Source of the DNA: JAVVUJ01 sp964582545
GTDB taxonomy: Bacteria > Bacillota > Clostridia > Peptostreptococcales > Anaerovoracaceae
DNA: 24,661 nt
NCBI GenBank assembly: GCA_964582545.1
Contig: CAZOSB010000032.1
Coordinates: forward strand, 1 to 24,661
Reading direction: 5' to 3'
In this document: positions 14,934 to 22,760 of the stretch, one piece after another
Layout of the letters: each line of letters opens with the position of its first letter
Numbering within the stretch: position 1 is the first letter of the stretch
Position numbers and translations under genes: made by a program
The notes under the pieces: generated by a model
What the model saw: the letters and a program-made list of their open reading frames with translations, nothing else
What the model was told of the DNA's origin: nothing
Databases searched by the model: none

Positions 14934-17900
14934 TTATTGAACCGTTACATTGACATCGCTAAATCCCTCGTAAGGTTTGCCGGAAGGATAGGTGAAAATG
15001 TCATGGGCATTTTGCCAGGTGTGTGTAGTGGGTGAATAACCATAAGAAATGGCAGCTCCCGACCAAAATGCTGCAGGTATAAACCCAATTCTATCATTAG
15101 GAAAAATTATTTTATCATTGTTATCACCTTCTAAATAAGCCATATCCCTCAGGTTATAGGTAACGTTGCCATTGGTGACAGTGAAGAAACAAGCAAAGCA
15201 GTTACCCTCCAACTGGGGGGCGCTTGGGTATGTGAGGGTAAGAGTTACTTCACTACTGCTGTACACCGCGGTGGGCGCAGCAATGGCAGCTTCCATTCCA
15301 GGGGCTCCCGCCCCTTTAATGGGCACTGTAATAGCATCGCCGGCATAATCTTTTGCATCTTCAGTAGGTGTCAGGGTTATAAAATACTGATGCCCTGGTG
15401 TAAGCGATGGAACATCATTCAGTTTAATGTAGTATCCCGCAAAGCTGCCGTCAGTTCCGTAATAACTATTTTCCGTGTAACTGTTATCGTCAATTACCGT
15501 AGCAGTACTTGCATCCGCTCCATATCCTAAGGTCAGATCAAAACTTCCGACCCATGGAGTTGCATTGGTTCTGACATGGAGGTATTGACCATCGTTTGAA
15601 ACCGCTACACTTTTAACTGTCAAGTCAACAGCGTTAATTGTATTGTCCTGCCATTGACCGTCCATAATGCTTTCCACCTTGTTGGGGGTTGTAGCATTGT
15701 CCTGAAGAGCATTGCCTAAGAAGGGTTGGTCGTAATAAACAAATAAGGAATCCTCTAAAGAAAGGGCTTCATTAAAGGTCAATTCTACAACACCTTCACG
15801 GGCATAATCTCCAGGTTCTCTAGTTATTGTAACACTATCAGGATTTACCGGTGGATCAACATCATTGGAAACACTAAAACTCGAAGCCGCAGGAACCGAG
15901 GAGGTATCCAACAACTCGTCGAAGTACAGTGTGACTTTTGTTTTTGCTTCATTGATATAAGCGATCATAAAATGCGGTGCGGTAGTATCTACGGATGCGG
16001 CGGCTGCGCCTTTAGTGTATTCCAGCATAATCGGCGTTACGGTTGTTGATGTTCCGTCTTTCACAACAAAGTAGATCTTTGCACCACGGTCGGTAGAAAG
16101 TCTTACATTGGTGTTAATGGTATGTTCGTTAGTATCGGAAATCTTTTCGTATGGTGTGGCGTTGATATAAATAATATCTTCATTTTGAGAGGAGCCATGT
16201 CCATGGATGACATCAGCACTGGAAACCGTTTTGGAGTTTTGTGCATTCGTTTGATTGACAATCATATATACTTCCGCTTCGGCTGCGCTTGCCATTTTCA
16301 CTTTTAATATGATGTTACCATTTATATCCGTCGTGGCTCTGGGATACCCTACAGCAAAGCGGGCATCGGTTCCTGTAGGTGGTTGCCAGCCGCTCCACTT
16401 GGCGTGCAGTGTGATGTTCGCAGTGACTTTATCGGTATTGAAGTTCCATGGATTGATTAAGTCTGCTTCTTTATACCAACCCAGGAAGGACAGTTGCTGG
16501 TCCCCTTCTGTTTTTGTTGGGTCGAATGGCTTTGTAATGGAATCGCCGCTTGCGACACTAGTCATTGCGCCCACAGTGCTGCCACCATTTGAATTGAAGG
16601 TAACGGTAAAACTGCCAACCGGTGCTTTGATGAGGAAGTTTGCACTAGCCGTTCCCGTATAGTTGCCCTTAAATGTTACCCATGCCGTAGCCGTACCTGC
16701 AGCTGTGTTGGCGGTATAGGACACGGTGTAATCGATACCCTGGATAAGTGTTGTTTCACCGTCTTTGACAGTAAGGGTGGGTTCGATGGGGGAACCTGTA
16801 TAAGTTTGCTCCCCAATTGCCTCAATGCCAGCAGAAAGGTTTTTTGGGAGAACCTTTAATGTGTATGTTGCTGTTGTAGCTTCGTAGGTATCGTCTGCTG
16901 CTATGCTTGCGGTGATAACGGATACACCTATTTTATAGATGCTCACTTCACCGGTGGATTCGTGAACACTTGCCACGTCCGTAGAAGAGCTAGCATAGGT
17001 AGTTGAGGCAGAGGATCCCGTTTTAATTGCTGCCTTCGTAAAGTTGTTATCACCAAATATTTTCGTAAGTGTTCCATCGGATAGACCATCAAAGGTTAGG
17101 GTGGAAGCTTCTTTATCCGATGTTTGAGCATATGTGACGGTAAAGGTCAAACCGTTGCCTGCAACGTCACCGCCTGTAACTGTTTTGTCACTGACCGTTC
17201 CATTTGTGCCGATTACTGTGGGCGCGGTTGTGTCAAACTTATAATTGGCGTTGGCCGTGAGAACAATTTGGGCGGTGTAATCGGTAAATGCGACAAACTT
17301 CCCGCCGCTACCCATTGTTCCGCTCCAAGAAATTGTGCCTGTGTATCCTGTTCCTGCTGTAATCGTAGCCTGAGGTATTCCATTCTTCGCCGGAGCCGTG
17401 ATGGAAACGACGATTGGTGATGCAATAACTGCAGGGTGGATTGTAACGCTGGCGGTGTTACTTGTTGCAGTAGTGCCGGATTTTCCGGATTGGGTGTTTG
17501 TAACAACGCAATAATACCACTTTTGTGCGGTCACAGCCGTTGTGGGTACCGTGTAACTTGAGGCTGTGGCATCACTAATCGCGGTACCACCACTATTGCT
17601 ATTGGTGGTATTGCTGTACCATTGATAAGTAAGTGTACCGGAACCTGTTGCGGTGACGGAAAGCGTTACGGTATCACCGAAGGAGGCTGAATCATTACTT
17701 GCTGGTTGTGTACTGATTGTAGGAGCGGTAGATGTGGAGTTATCCCCCCCACCGCCACCACCGCCACCACCACCGCCGGTTGTGGGAGGTGTGGTTGTAC
17801 CTGGAACGGTTTGACCACTTGTGACAGGTTTGTCGTTGATCACAGAATCTGCACCAGGTGCGATTTTCATATTGGTGATTGTTGCGTTGCCGGTAACCGT

Positions 17901-18998
17901 TGTTTTCTCGTTGAGAACCAGGTTATCAATTTTACCTGTGGCTTGTATCTTGACAGAGGATCCGTTGTTTTCTACTGTCTTAAAGTTACCATCGAGTACA
18001 ATATTCTGTCCAGCGGCAAAGGAAGCTGGAATTACAACTCTTTCGATACCTCCACCGACTAATTCCTTTGTCACTAGGATAGCACCGCTTTCGAGCATGG
18101 CAACTGCAACATTTGTTGTGCCAGTGGCAATGATGCGCAAGTCGCCGCCAACCTTATTGACGATCAGTGCGCCACCGATGGTAACGCTGTTGAAATATAG
18201 CGAGTTTTTACCGCCGCCTTTGACGATGGTATTTCCGGAAATTTTAATGTTATCCAGTCGAACATCCCCATTGCCAACGCCTTCAGCAATAATCAAATCA
18301 CCTTTTATTTGCATGTTTTTTAACGTAACATTTGGAGTATTGATTACAACATTGCCGGCTACATCTGTGGTATATTCGCCGGATGTCTGGTAAAAGCCCT
18401 TTATTCCATTGTCTAACATTTTTATAACCGATGCCCGGGTTATGTCCTCTTTGGGCGCAAACCTGTTGCTGCCTACGCCACCCATCAGGCCTTTTTCTGA
18501 GAGCGCTTTTACATAACCCTTTGCCCAAGGTTCTATTTGGGAATCATCGGCAAAGCTTGTGCTGCCGGCCACCTCTTTGATAGACAAGGCGCGGCATAAC
18601 ATTATTGCGGCCTCCTGACGCGAAATGTTATCTGTGGGGCGGACTTGCCCGCCACTTCCCAAAATGATTCCTGCCGAATTTGCACGGAGCACGGCATCGG
18701 TATACCATGTGTTCGTAAGATCCATAAAGGAATTCTGCGCCTTGACCTGGTATTTCATTACTTTGTCAAGGATGGTCGCCATTTCCGCTCTGGTAATGGG
18801 TGCATCTGGGCGGAAGTTGCCCCCGTTTCCCTGCAGAATGCCATAATCGCTCCACTTTGCGATCTCGGCATTTGCCCAGTGGGTAGCCGTGTCGTTGTAA
18901 CTTGCAGCAAACGCTGCCGTAGGAAGCATTGCCAGTATCATAGCTACCGTCATTAAAATTGACAGTAACCGTTTAGGTTTTTGCGTTTTGGTATTCAT
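14934..18998 (-). CDS. Large SLH-domain surface protein with Ig-like and InlB repeats
   Basis: This 1354-residue exported protein should attach to the wall polysaccharide through three SLH repeats. Residues 1-31 form a signal peptide (basic MNTKTQKPKRLL, hydrophobic core, cleavage near AFA|AS). SLH repeats lie at about 34-81, 90-137 and 147-197, with THW, WYTDAV and ITRAEMA-type motifs. Residues 210-400 look like beta-helix or bactofilin-like repeats. An 11-glycine linker (408-418) leads to an Ig-like domain (about 422-523), further beta domains, an InlB/Flg_new repeat (about 795-868, FNSNGGSTVGAM to LHAKW) and a SwmB-like segment (from about 1003, TLYFDELLDTSS). The ATG at 18998 follows AAAGGA by eight bases; upstream in-frame extension to 19121 lacks both signal and site. 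No LPXTG. It could be an adhesin or an S-layer component. Confidence 0.85.
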   Translation of the reverse strand: MNTKTQKPKRLLSILMTVAMILAMLPTAAFAASYNDTATHWANAEIAKWSDYGILQGNGGNFRPDAPITRAEMATILDKVMKYQVKAQNSFMDLTNTWYTDAVLRANSAGIILGSGGQVRPTDNISRQEAAIMLCRALSIKEVAGSTSFADDSQIEPWAKGYVKALSEKGLMGGVGSNRFAPKEDITRASVIKMLDNGIKGFYQTSGEYTTDVAGNVVINTPNVTLKNMQIKGDLIIAEGVGNGDVRLDNIKISGNTIVKGGGKNSLYFNSVTIGGALIVNKVGGDLRIIATGTTNVAVAMLESGAILVTKELVGGGIERVVIPASFAAGQNIVLDGNFKTVENNGSSVKIQATGKIDNLVLNEKTTVTGNATITNMKIAPGADSVINDKPVTSGQTVPGTTTPPTTGGGGGGGGGGGDNSTSTAPTISTQPASNDSASFGDTVTLSVTATGSGTLTYQWYSNTTNSNSGGTAISDATASSYTVPTTAVTAQKWYYCVVTNTQSGKSGTTATSNTASVTIHPAVIASPIVVSITAPAKNGIPQATITAGTGYTGTISWSGTMGSGGKFVAFTDYTAQIVLTANANYKFDTTAPTVIGTNGTVSDKTVTGGDVAGNGLTFTVTYAQTSDKEASTLTFDGLSDGTLTKIFGDNNFTKAAIKTGSSASTTYASSSTDVASVHESTGEVSIYKIGVSVITASIAADDTYEATTATYTLKVLPKNLSAGIEAIGEQTYTGSPIEPTLTVKDGETTLIQGIDYTVSYTANTAAGTATAWVTFKGNYTGTASANFLIKAPVGSFTVTFNSNGGSTVGAMTSVASGDSITKPFDPTKTEGDQQLSFLGWYKEADLINPWNFNTDKVTANITLHAKWSGWQPPTGTDARFAVGYPRATTDINGNIILKVKMASAAEAEVYMIVNQTNAQNSKTVSSADVIHGHGSSQNEDIIYINATPYEKISDTNEHTINTNVRLSTDRGAKIYFVVKDGTSTTVTPIMLEYTKGAAAASVDTTAPHFMIAYINEAKTKVTLYFDELLDTSSVPAASSFSVSNDVDPPVNPDSVTITREPGDYAREGVVELTFNEALSLEDSLFVYYDQPFLGNALQDNATTPNKVESIMDGQWQDNTINAVDLTVKSVAVSNDGQYLHVRTNATPWVGSFDLTLGYGADASTATVIDDNSYTENSYYGTDGSFAGYYIKLNDVPSLTPGHQYFITLTPTEDAKDYAGDAITVPIKGAGAPGMEAAIAAPTAVYSSSEVTLTLTYPSAPQLEGNCFACFFTVTNGNVTYNLRDMAYLEGDNNDKIIFPNDRIGFIPAAFWSGAAISYGYSPTTHTWQNAHDIFTYPSGKPYEGFSDVNVTVQ
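17745..17777 (-). repeat. Poly-glycine triplet tract inside the SLH gene
   Basis: Eleven consecutive glycine codons (GGT, GGC and GGG mixed) encode residues 408-418, between the anchor half and the Ig-like half of the surface protein. The codon tract shows as CCACCG/CCC repeats on the plus strand. Such runs can gain or lose units by slippage, which would change linker length by one residue per codon while staying in frame. Confidence 0.85.
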
Positions 18999-19029
18999 AG
19001 TCACATTCCTTTCTGATTGAATACTTGTA

Positions 19030-19058
19030 GTTTTAGATTCTTTTTCTGTGATTGACAA
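19030..19058 (-). promoter_or_regulatory. Probable promoter of the SLH gene
   Basis: Read on the minus strand, TTGTCA (19058-19053) and TAAAAC (19035-19030) are separated by 17 bases. The transcript would begin near 19023, about 25 bases before the SLH ATG, and the AAAGGA site lies between them. The -10 is imperfect, so this is a moderate prediction. Confidence 0.5.
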
Positions 19059-19080
19059 ACAATAAAAGGCATGATATAAG
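19052..19080 (+). promoter_or_regulatory. Candidate distal promoter of the sensor operon
   Basis: A perfect TTGACA at 19052-19057 and TATAAG at 19075-19080, separated by 17 bases, point toward the binding-protein operon. Its -35 overlaps that of the predicted minus-strand SLH promoter, so the two directions might compete. The start near 19087 would give a leader of about 125 bases that contains the 21-bp direct repeats, so a bound regulator could block it. Confidence 0.5.
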
Positions 19081-19105
19081 GATACTATAACGCAACATTT
19101 TAACA

Positions 19106-19139
19106 TATGGACTAAAGTCACATTCGTATGGACTGGAGT
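19106..19139 (+). repeat. Direct repeat with 21-bp period: candidate AraC-type operator
   Basis: TATGGACTAAAGT at 19106-19118 and TATGGACTGGAGT at 19127-19139 match at 11 of 13 positions and start exactly 21 bases apart, two helical turns. The similarity carries on weakly into the bases after each copy. AraC-family regulators commonly bind two tandem half-sites with this spacing. The second copy ends 9 bases before a plus-strand -35 element. The operon itself encodes an AraC-type response regulator, so autoregulation is the natural guess. Confidence 0.6.
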
Positions 19140-19148
19140 AAGATTGCA

Positions 19149-19177
19149 TTGATTGGACCATGTATTTCATGTAGAAT
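19149..19177 (+). promoter_or_regulatory. Candidate proximal promoter of the sensor operon
   Basis: TTGATT at 19149-19154 and TAGAAT at 19172-19177 are 17 bases apart. The start would lie near 19184, about 29 bases before the first binding-protein gene. The direct repeats finish just upstream of the -35, the position of a class II activator. The imperfect boxes fit a promoter that needs an activator. Confidence 0.5.
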
Positions 19178-19183
19178 CATGTA
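19159..19183 (+). repeat. Three phased CATGTA motifs
   Basis: CATGTA occurs at 19159-19164, 19168-19173 and 19178-19183, with starts 9 and 10 bases apart, roughly one helical turn each. They cover the -10 region and start of the proximal promoter. They could bind a second regulator, or be chance in AT-rich sequence. Confidence 0.35.
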
Positions 19184-19212
19184 AAATTATGTTGTGAAAG
19201 GGCGGAAGACAC

Positions 19213-20811
19213 ATGAAAAAAAATGTTTTTATAAGTGCTATGTTTTTTTGCATTGTTTTCTTTATATGTGGAAAATTTATTTTTACGCCTTTTGAAGCTG
19301 ACAAAAGAGAGACCTTGATTATCACCATGCCGGATAATGGGTTGATTCGCAATATAGAAACCAATTATTATAAACTCTGGTTAGAGGAACAAACAGGGTT
19401 ACGACTTGTTTTTAATCTTGTTCCATTATCTTACAGTGAAGATTACCTGGAAAAAGTGTTTTCGTCCGGTGCCGTAAAAACGGATATTCTATTTTTACTG
19501 GACGGCAAGGGAGGTCAACTGTTAACAGGAAGGCAACTTGAAAATCTGGTACAAAATAAAATTCTTTTGCCCCTGAATTCTTATATTGAACATTCGGTTA
19601 ATCTAAAAAAAATTATAGAAGAGTTTGACGAATACAATCTCATAAGCTCAATGACGATGCCCGATGGTAATTTGTACTACGTTCCCGCCCTTGACGTCTC
19701 TCGCAGTGCAAAAAACGGGCAAATATTTTGGATCAACATGAATTGGCTAAAGGCAGTAAAAATGAGTATCCCCACCACCACTCAGGAGCTTTTTGACGTT
19801 TTGTCGGCCTTTCGAGATTTGGATCCAAACGGTAATGGGCTGTCGGATGAAATCCCTCTTGCCGGAAGCAATGACCTATGGAGTAAAAAAAGCTACAATT
19901 ATATTATCAATTCCTTTATCTATAATAGTTCGGAAAATGCAAGGCTGTTTGTTGAAAACGGTGGAGTGGGTTTTGCACCAATTACAAATGAGTGGCGTGA
20001 TGCTATGGTTTATTTGAACAGTCTTTATAAGGAAGGGCTTTTAAGCCAACTTCAGTTTACGATAAATTCATCGCAGCTTTCTGGATTAGCAAACGACCCG
20101 GGCGATTTTTTGGGAGCTTTTACTTCCGATGGCATAACAAGCGTACTTTTGGGTAACTCCCAGGAAATTTTAAGCAAATATGTTCATGTGAGCCCACTTG
20201 CAGGACCAAAAGGTGTGCGTTACGCCACGGTATGCACATCGTTACCCCTACCTGGCGGAGTGATTCTATCCTCATGCGAAAAACCTGATGCTGCTTTTGC
20301 ACTTTTAGATTTAATGTTCAGTGAGGAAGCTTTTCTGATTGCGCAGTACGGTGAAAAAGGTGTGGATTGGGAGCCGGCAAAAGGTACGGATATCGATGTC
20401 TACGGAGACCGAGCCACCTTGCGAATCACTAACCCTTTGCGGGATAAAATGCAGAATAAAAATTTTGCAGGGGCTGGGCCGTATTTTGCCTATCCTAAAT
20501 ATGCTGATGGCGTGACATGGCTTGGTTATGACGCCGAATTTTTTAATGGGCGGGCCTATTCTGCTTATGAGAAATATAAATCGGCGGGACATTTTGATGT
20601 AGCTTCCATGGGGAATTACAATACGCAAGATTTTGAGACACAAAGAATTACCGATTATACCGATCAATGGCTAATGGATTTTATTCAAGGTAATAAGAAT
20701 GTGGAGGACGATATCATTTGGAGCGAGTATTTGCGCGGTTACAAGGAATTAGGGTTGGATAACTTTATGAAGGACATGCAAAGATCCTATGATTTGCAAG
20801 TAAAGGAGTGA
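19213..20811 (+). CDS. Extracellular solute-binding protein, LplA-like
   Basis: A 532-residue secreted or membrane-tethered protein of the family 1 solute-binding type that often binds oligosaccharides. The N-terminus has one hydrophobic segment (about residues 5-26). Cysteines 13 and 19 are present, but neither is preceded by a proper lipobox, so it is either an uncleaved anchor or a non-lipidated export signal. A calcium-loop-like D-x-N-x-N-G-x-x-D-E motif spans residues 204-213 (DPNGNGLSDE), a signature of LplA/LipO-like proteins. It starts at ATG 19213, after GAAAGGGCGG. No permease or ATPase genes are nearby; the next three genes are another binding protein, a response regulator and a kinase. 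A role as ligand sensor, or use of permeases elsewhere, is possible. Confidence 0.8.
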   Translation: MKKNVFISAMFFCIVFFICGKFIFTPFEADKRETLIITMPDNGLIRNIETNYYKLWLEEQTGLRLVFNLVPLSYSEDYLEKVFSSGAVKTDILFLLDGKGGQLLTGRQLENLVQNKILLPLNSYIEHSVNLKKIIEEFDEYNLISSMTMPDGNLYYVPALDVSRSAKNGQIFWINMNWLKAVKMSIPTTTQELFDVLSAFRDLDPNGNGLSDEIPLAGSNDLWSKKSYNYIINSFIYNSSENARLFVENGGVGFAPITNEWRDAMVYLNSLYKEGLLSQLQFTINSSQLSGLANDPGDFLGAFTSDGITSVLLGNSQEILSKYVHVSPLAGPKGVRYATVCTSLPLPGGVILSSCEKPDAAFALLDLMFSEEAFLIAQYGEKGVDWEPAKGTDIDVYGDRATLRITNPLRDKMQNKNFAGAGPYFAYPKYADGVTWLGYDAEFFNGRAYSAYEKYKSAGHFDVASMGNYNTQDFETQRITDYTDQWLMDFIQGNKNVEDDIIWSEYLRGYKELGLDNFMKDMQRSYDLQVKE

Positions 20812-20815
20812 GAAT

Positions 20816-21976
20816 TTGAAAAAGTCTTTTTTGTTGATTTTATGTTGCTGCTTTCTGCTGGTATCCGGCTGTTCACAGAAGCAGATTACAGAGAATTCCT
20901 CAATGGATGAATGGGTGAAAGATGCCAATTTACATGGGGAGGAGACGCCGGAGGAGCTTTATGAAAAGGCCAAATCAGAGGGAATCTTAACCATATATAC
21001 GGTTTCCACACGAATATTTGACGTGGTAAAATCCTTTGAAAAGCAGTATCCGGGGCTTACGGTGAAGGTGTACGATTTACGCGCCGACGAGTTGGTGGAA
21101 AAGGTACGACAAATCGGAGAGAGCACCTTTGACTGCGACATTGTATTTTGCACTGATGTGGACGGCTCTCTAACACGAGACCTCATTCCTAACAAGCGGG
21201 TGTTTAAATATACTCCCTACGATATAGCCGATAAAATGTTGCCCGGATGTGACGATGAATACTTGTCGGTAATGGGGGAGCTGATTGTCATCGGGTATAA
21301 TGGTGCATTACATGATAAGCCGCCAGTATCAAACTGGTGGGAGCTGACGGAAAAGCAGTGGTACGGAAAAGTCTATGCCCCCAACCCTGCCAAAAGCGTA
21401 ACAACTTTAGGAACGATTTCTATGATGTTTAAATATGAATCCATGCTGGAACAGGCTTATTATAATCGCTATGGTATAAGATTTGAGCCCCAAAACGGTG
21501 AGGGTGCCGCTGAGACTTATGTTCGTAGACTGTTGGAAAATGGGCTCAATATTGTGAATTCTAGCGATGAAACTGCCGAGGCAATCGGTGCATCGGGTGC
21601 GGAAGATAATTTGGGCATTATAGTTTCCAGTAAAGTACGGCAACGGGATATCGGATACACCCTCCTGAACAACTATGATGCAGACCCTGTTGCAGGTTTT
21701 GCCAATCCTGGTAATATCATGCTTGCAGGAGGGACAAAGAATATAAATTCAGCTAAGCTTTTTATTCGTTGGATTTTGGGAGAAAGCGACGGTCAAGGAG
21801 AAGGTTATAAGCCGTTTTTGCAAAACGGAGCGTGGTCCACAAGAAGTGATGTGCAAAGCCTTTCTCCTAATTCGTTAGATCGAATGAAATTGATCTATAC
21901 CGATGGTGATTACGTTTTTGAAAATCGTTCGGAAATTTTAGCTTTCTGGGAAAAGGTGCTTTCAGAAAGAGACTGA
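20816..21976 (+). CDS. Lipoprotein solute-binding protein of the FbpA/AfuA/HptA type
   Basis: A 386-residue lipoprotein. The signal peptide ends in the lipobox LVSGC, with C19 the lipidated residue. The mature part looks like the two-lobed binding fold of iron or phosphosugar binders: LTIYTVSTRIFDVVKSFEKQ near the start, TFDCDIVFCTDVDG, WWELTEKQWYGKVYAPNP and GFANPGNIMLAGGTKN. In Staphylococcus, HptA of this fold senses glucose 6-phosphate for a YesM-type kinase, and PgtC does so for phosphoglycerate. The gene starts with TTG 20816, seven bases after AAAGGAG and four bases after the preceding stop. Ligand is not known; a phosphorylated sugar is my inference from the gene context. Confidence 0.8.
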   Translation: MKKSFLLILCCCFLLVSGCSQKQITENSSMDEWVKDANLHGEETPEELYEKAKSEGILTIYTVSTRIFDVVKSFEKQYPGLTVKVYDLRADELVEKVRQIGESTFDCDIVFCTDVDGSLTRDLIPNKRVFKYTPYDIADKMLPGCDDEYLSVMGELIVIGYNGALHDKPPVSNWWELTEKQWYGKVYAPNPAKSVTTLGTISMMFKYESMLEQAYYNRYGIRFEPQNGEGAAETYVRRLLENGLNIVNSSDETAEAIGASGAEDNLGIIVSSKVRQRDIGYTLLNNYDADPVAGFANPGNIMLAGGTKNINSAKLFIRWILGESDGQGEGYKPFLQNGAWSTRSDVQSLSPNSLDRMKLIYTDGDYVFENRSEILAFWEKVLSERD

Positions 21977-22007
21977 TAAAGATTGAAGGATTGGGAGGTA
22001 AGCAGAT

Positions 22008-22760
22008 TTGTACGGTGTTTACATAGTTGACGACGAGGGTTTGATGATAAAAAACGTGATGCAGACAATTTCTTGGGGCGAAAACGGCTTTGAGGTGATT
22101 GGAAGCAGCACTAATCCTGTCCATGCCCTGGAGCAAATCAAGCAAAACCGCCCTCATTTAGTGTTTTGTGACCTGAGGATGCCAACTATGGATGGTGTTT
22201 CTCTGATTAAAGCCTGCCGCGAAAACGGGCTTGACACCGAGTTTATCATGCTCAGTGCTTTTGGTGAATTTGAAGCCAGCCGTCGCTTTTTTGTCATGGG
22301 CGGCTTTGATTATCTCCTGAAGCCCCTGCAGCCACAAGAGGCGGAGATAACGCTGGAGAGGCTTTCCCGCAAGCTTGCGGATAAATATGATTTGCACCCC
22401 ACCACAGATTTTGCTCCAACGGGAACCATTGCATTTGATGAATTGATACAATACATAACAAATAACTTTCAAAAGAAACATACCCTTCAAGCCCTTGCCC
22501 GTCAGTTTAATCTCTCGGAAAAATATATCTGTAACCTTTTTTCCAAGCATTATCAGTCTACGCTTACCATGTTTCTAACCAATATCCGCATGAGCGAAGC
22601 CTCCAGGCTGATTTCCGGTACGGAGAAGTCTCTAAAAGAGATAGCCATTTCTTGCGGATACTCCGATTACTTTTACTTTTGTAGGATTTTTAAGAATTAT
22701 TTCAGCGAGTCACCCACAGAATATCGGCAAAGGAGTTTAGGAAATGAAGCGAAGTCTTAG
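22008..22760 (+). CDS. YesN-type response regulator (REC plus AraC HTH)
   Basis: A 250-residue cytoplasmic regulator. Residues 1-120 form the receiver domain, with acidic pocket D8 and D9, phosphoacceptor D55 in FCDLRMPTMDG, S83 and K105. The C-terminal 100 residues (about 145-245) are an AraC/XylS domain with two helix-turn-helices: HTLQALARQFNLSEKYIC and LKEIAISCGYSDYFYFCRIF. The length and layout match HptR (about 252 aa). It starts with TTG 22008, nine bases after GGGAGG at 21993-21998, 31 bases after the second binding protein. The histidine kinase gene overlaps its 3' end. The 21-bp direct repeats upstream of the operon are good candidate binding sites. Confidence 0.93.
   Translation: MYGVYIVDDEGLMIKNVMQTISWGENGFEVIGSSTNPVHALEQIKQNRPHLVFCDLRMPTMDGVSLIKACRENGLDTEFIMLSAFGEFEASRRFFVMGGFDYLLKPLQPQEAEITLERLSRKLADKYDLHPTTDFAPTGTIAFDELIQYITNNFQKKHTLQALARQFNLSEKYICNLFSKHYQSTLTMFLTNIRMSEASRLISGTEKSLKEIAISCGYSDYFYFCRIFKNYFSESPTEYRQRSLGNEAKS

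Noticed and set aside
17821..18393. Plus-strand frame of 190 residues opposite the SLH gene
   Set aside because: It mirrors the beta-helix-like repeats on the other strand and has no ribosome binding site or recognisable domain.
18999..19121. N-terminal extension of the SLH protein by 41 residues
   Set aside because: The added residues precede a complete signal peptide and there is no ribosome binding site at 19121; the ATG at 18998 has AAAGGA at the right distance.
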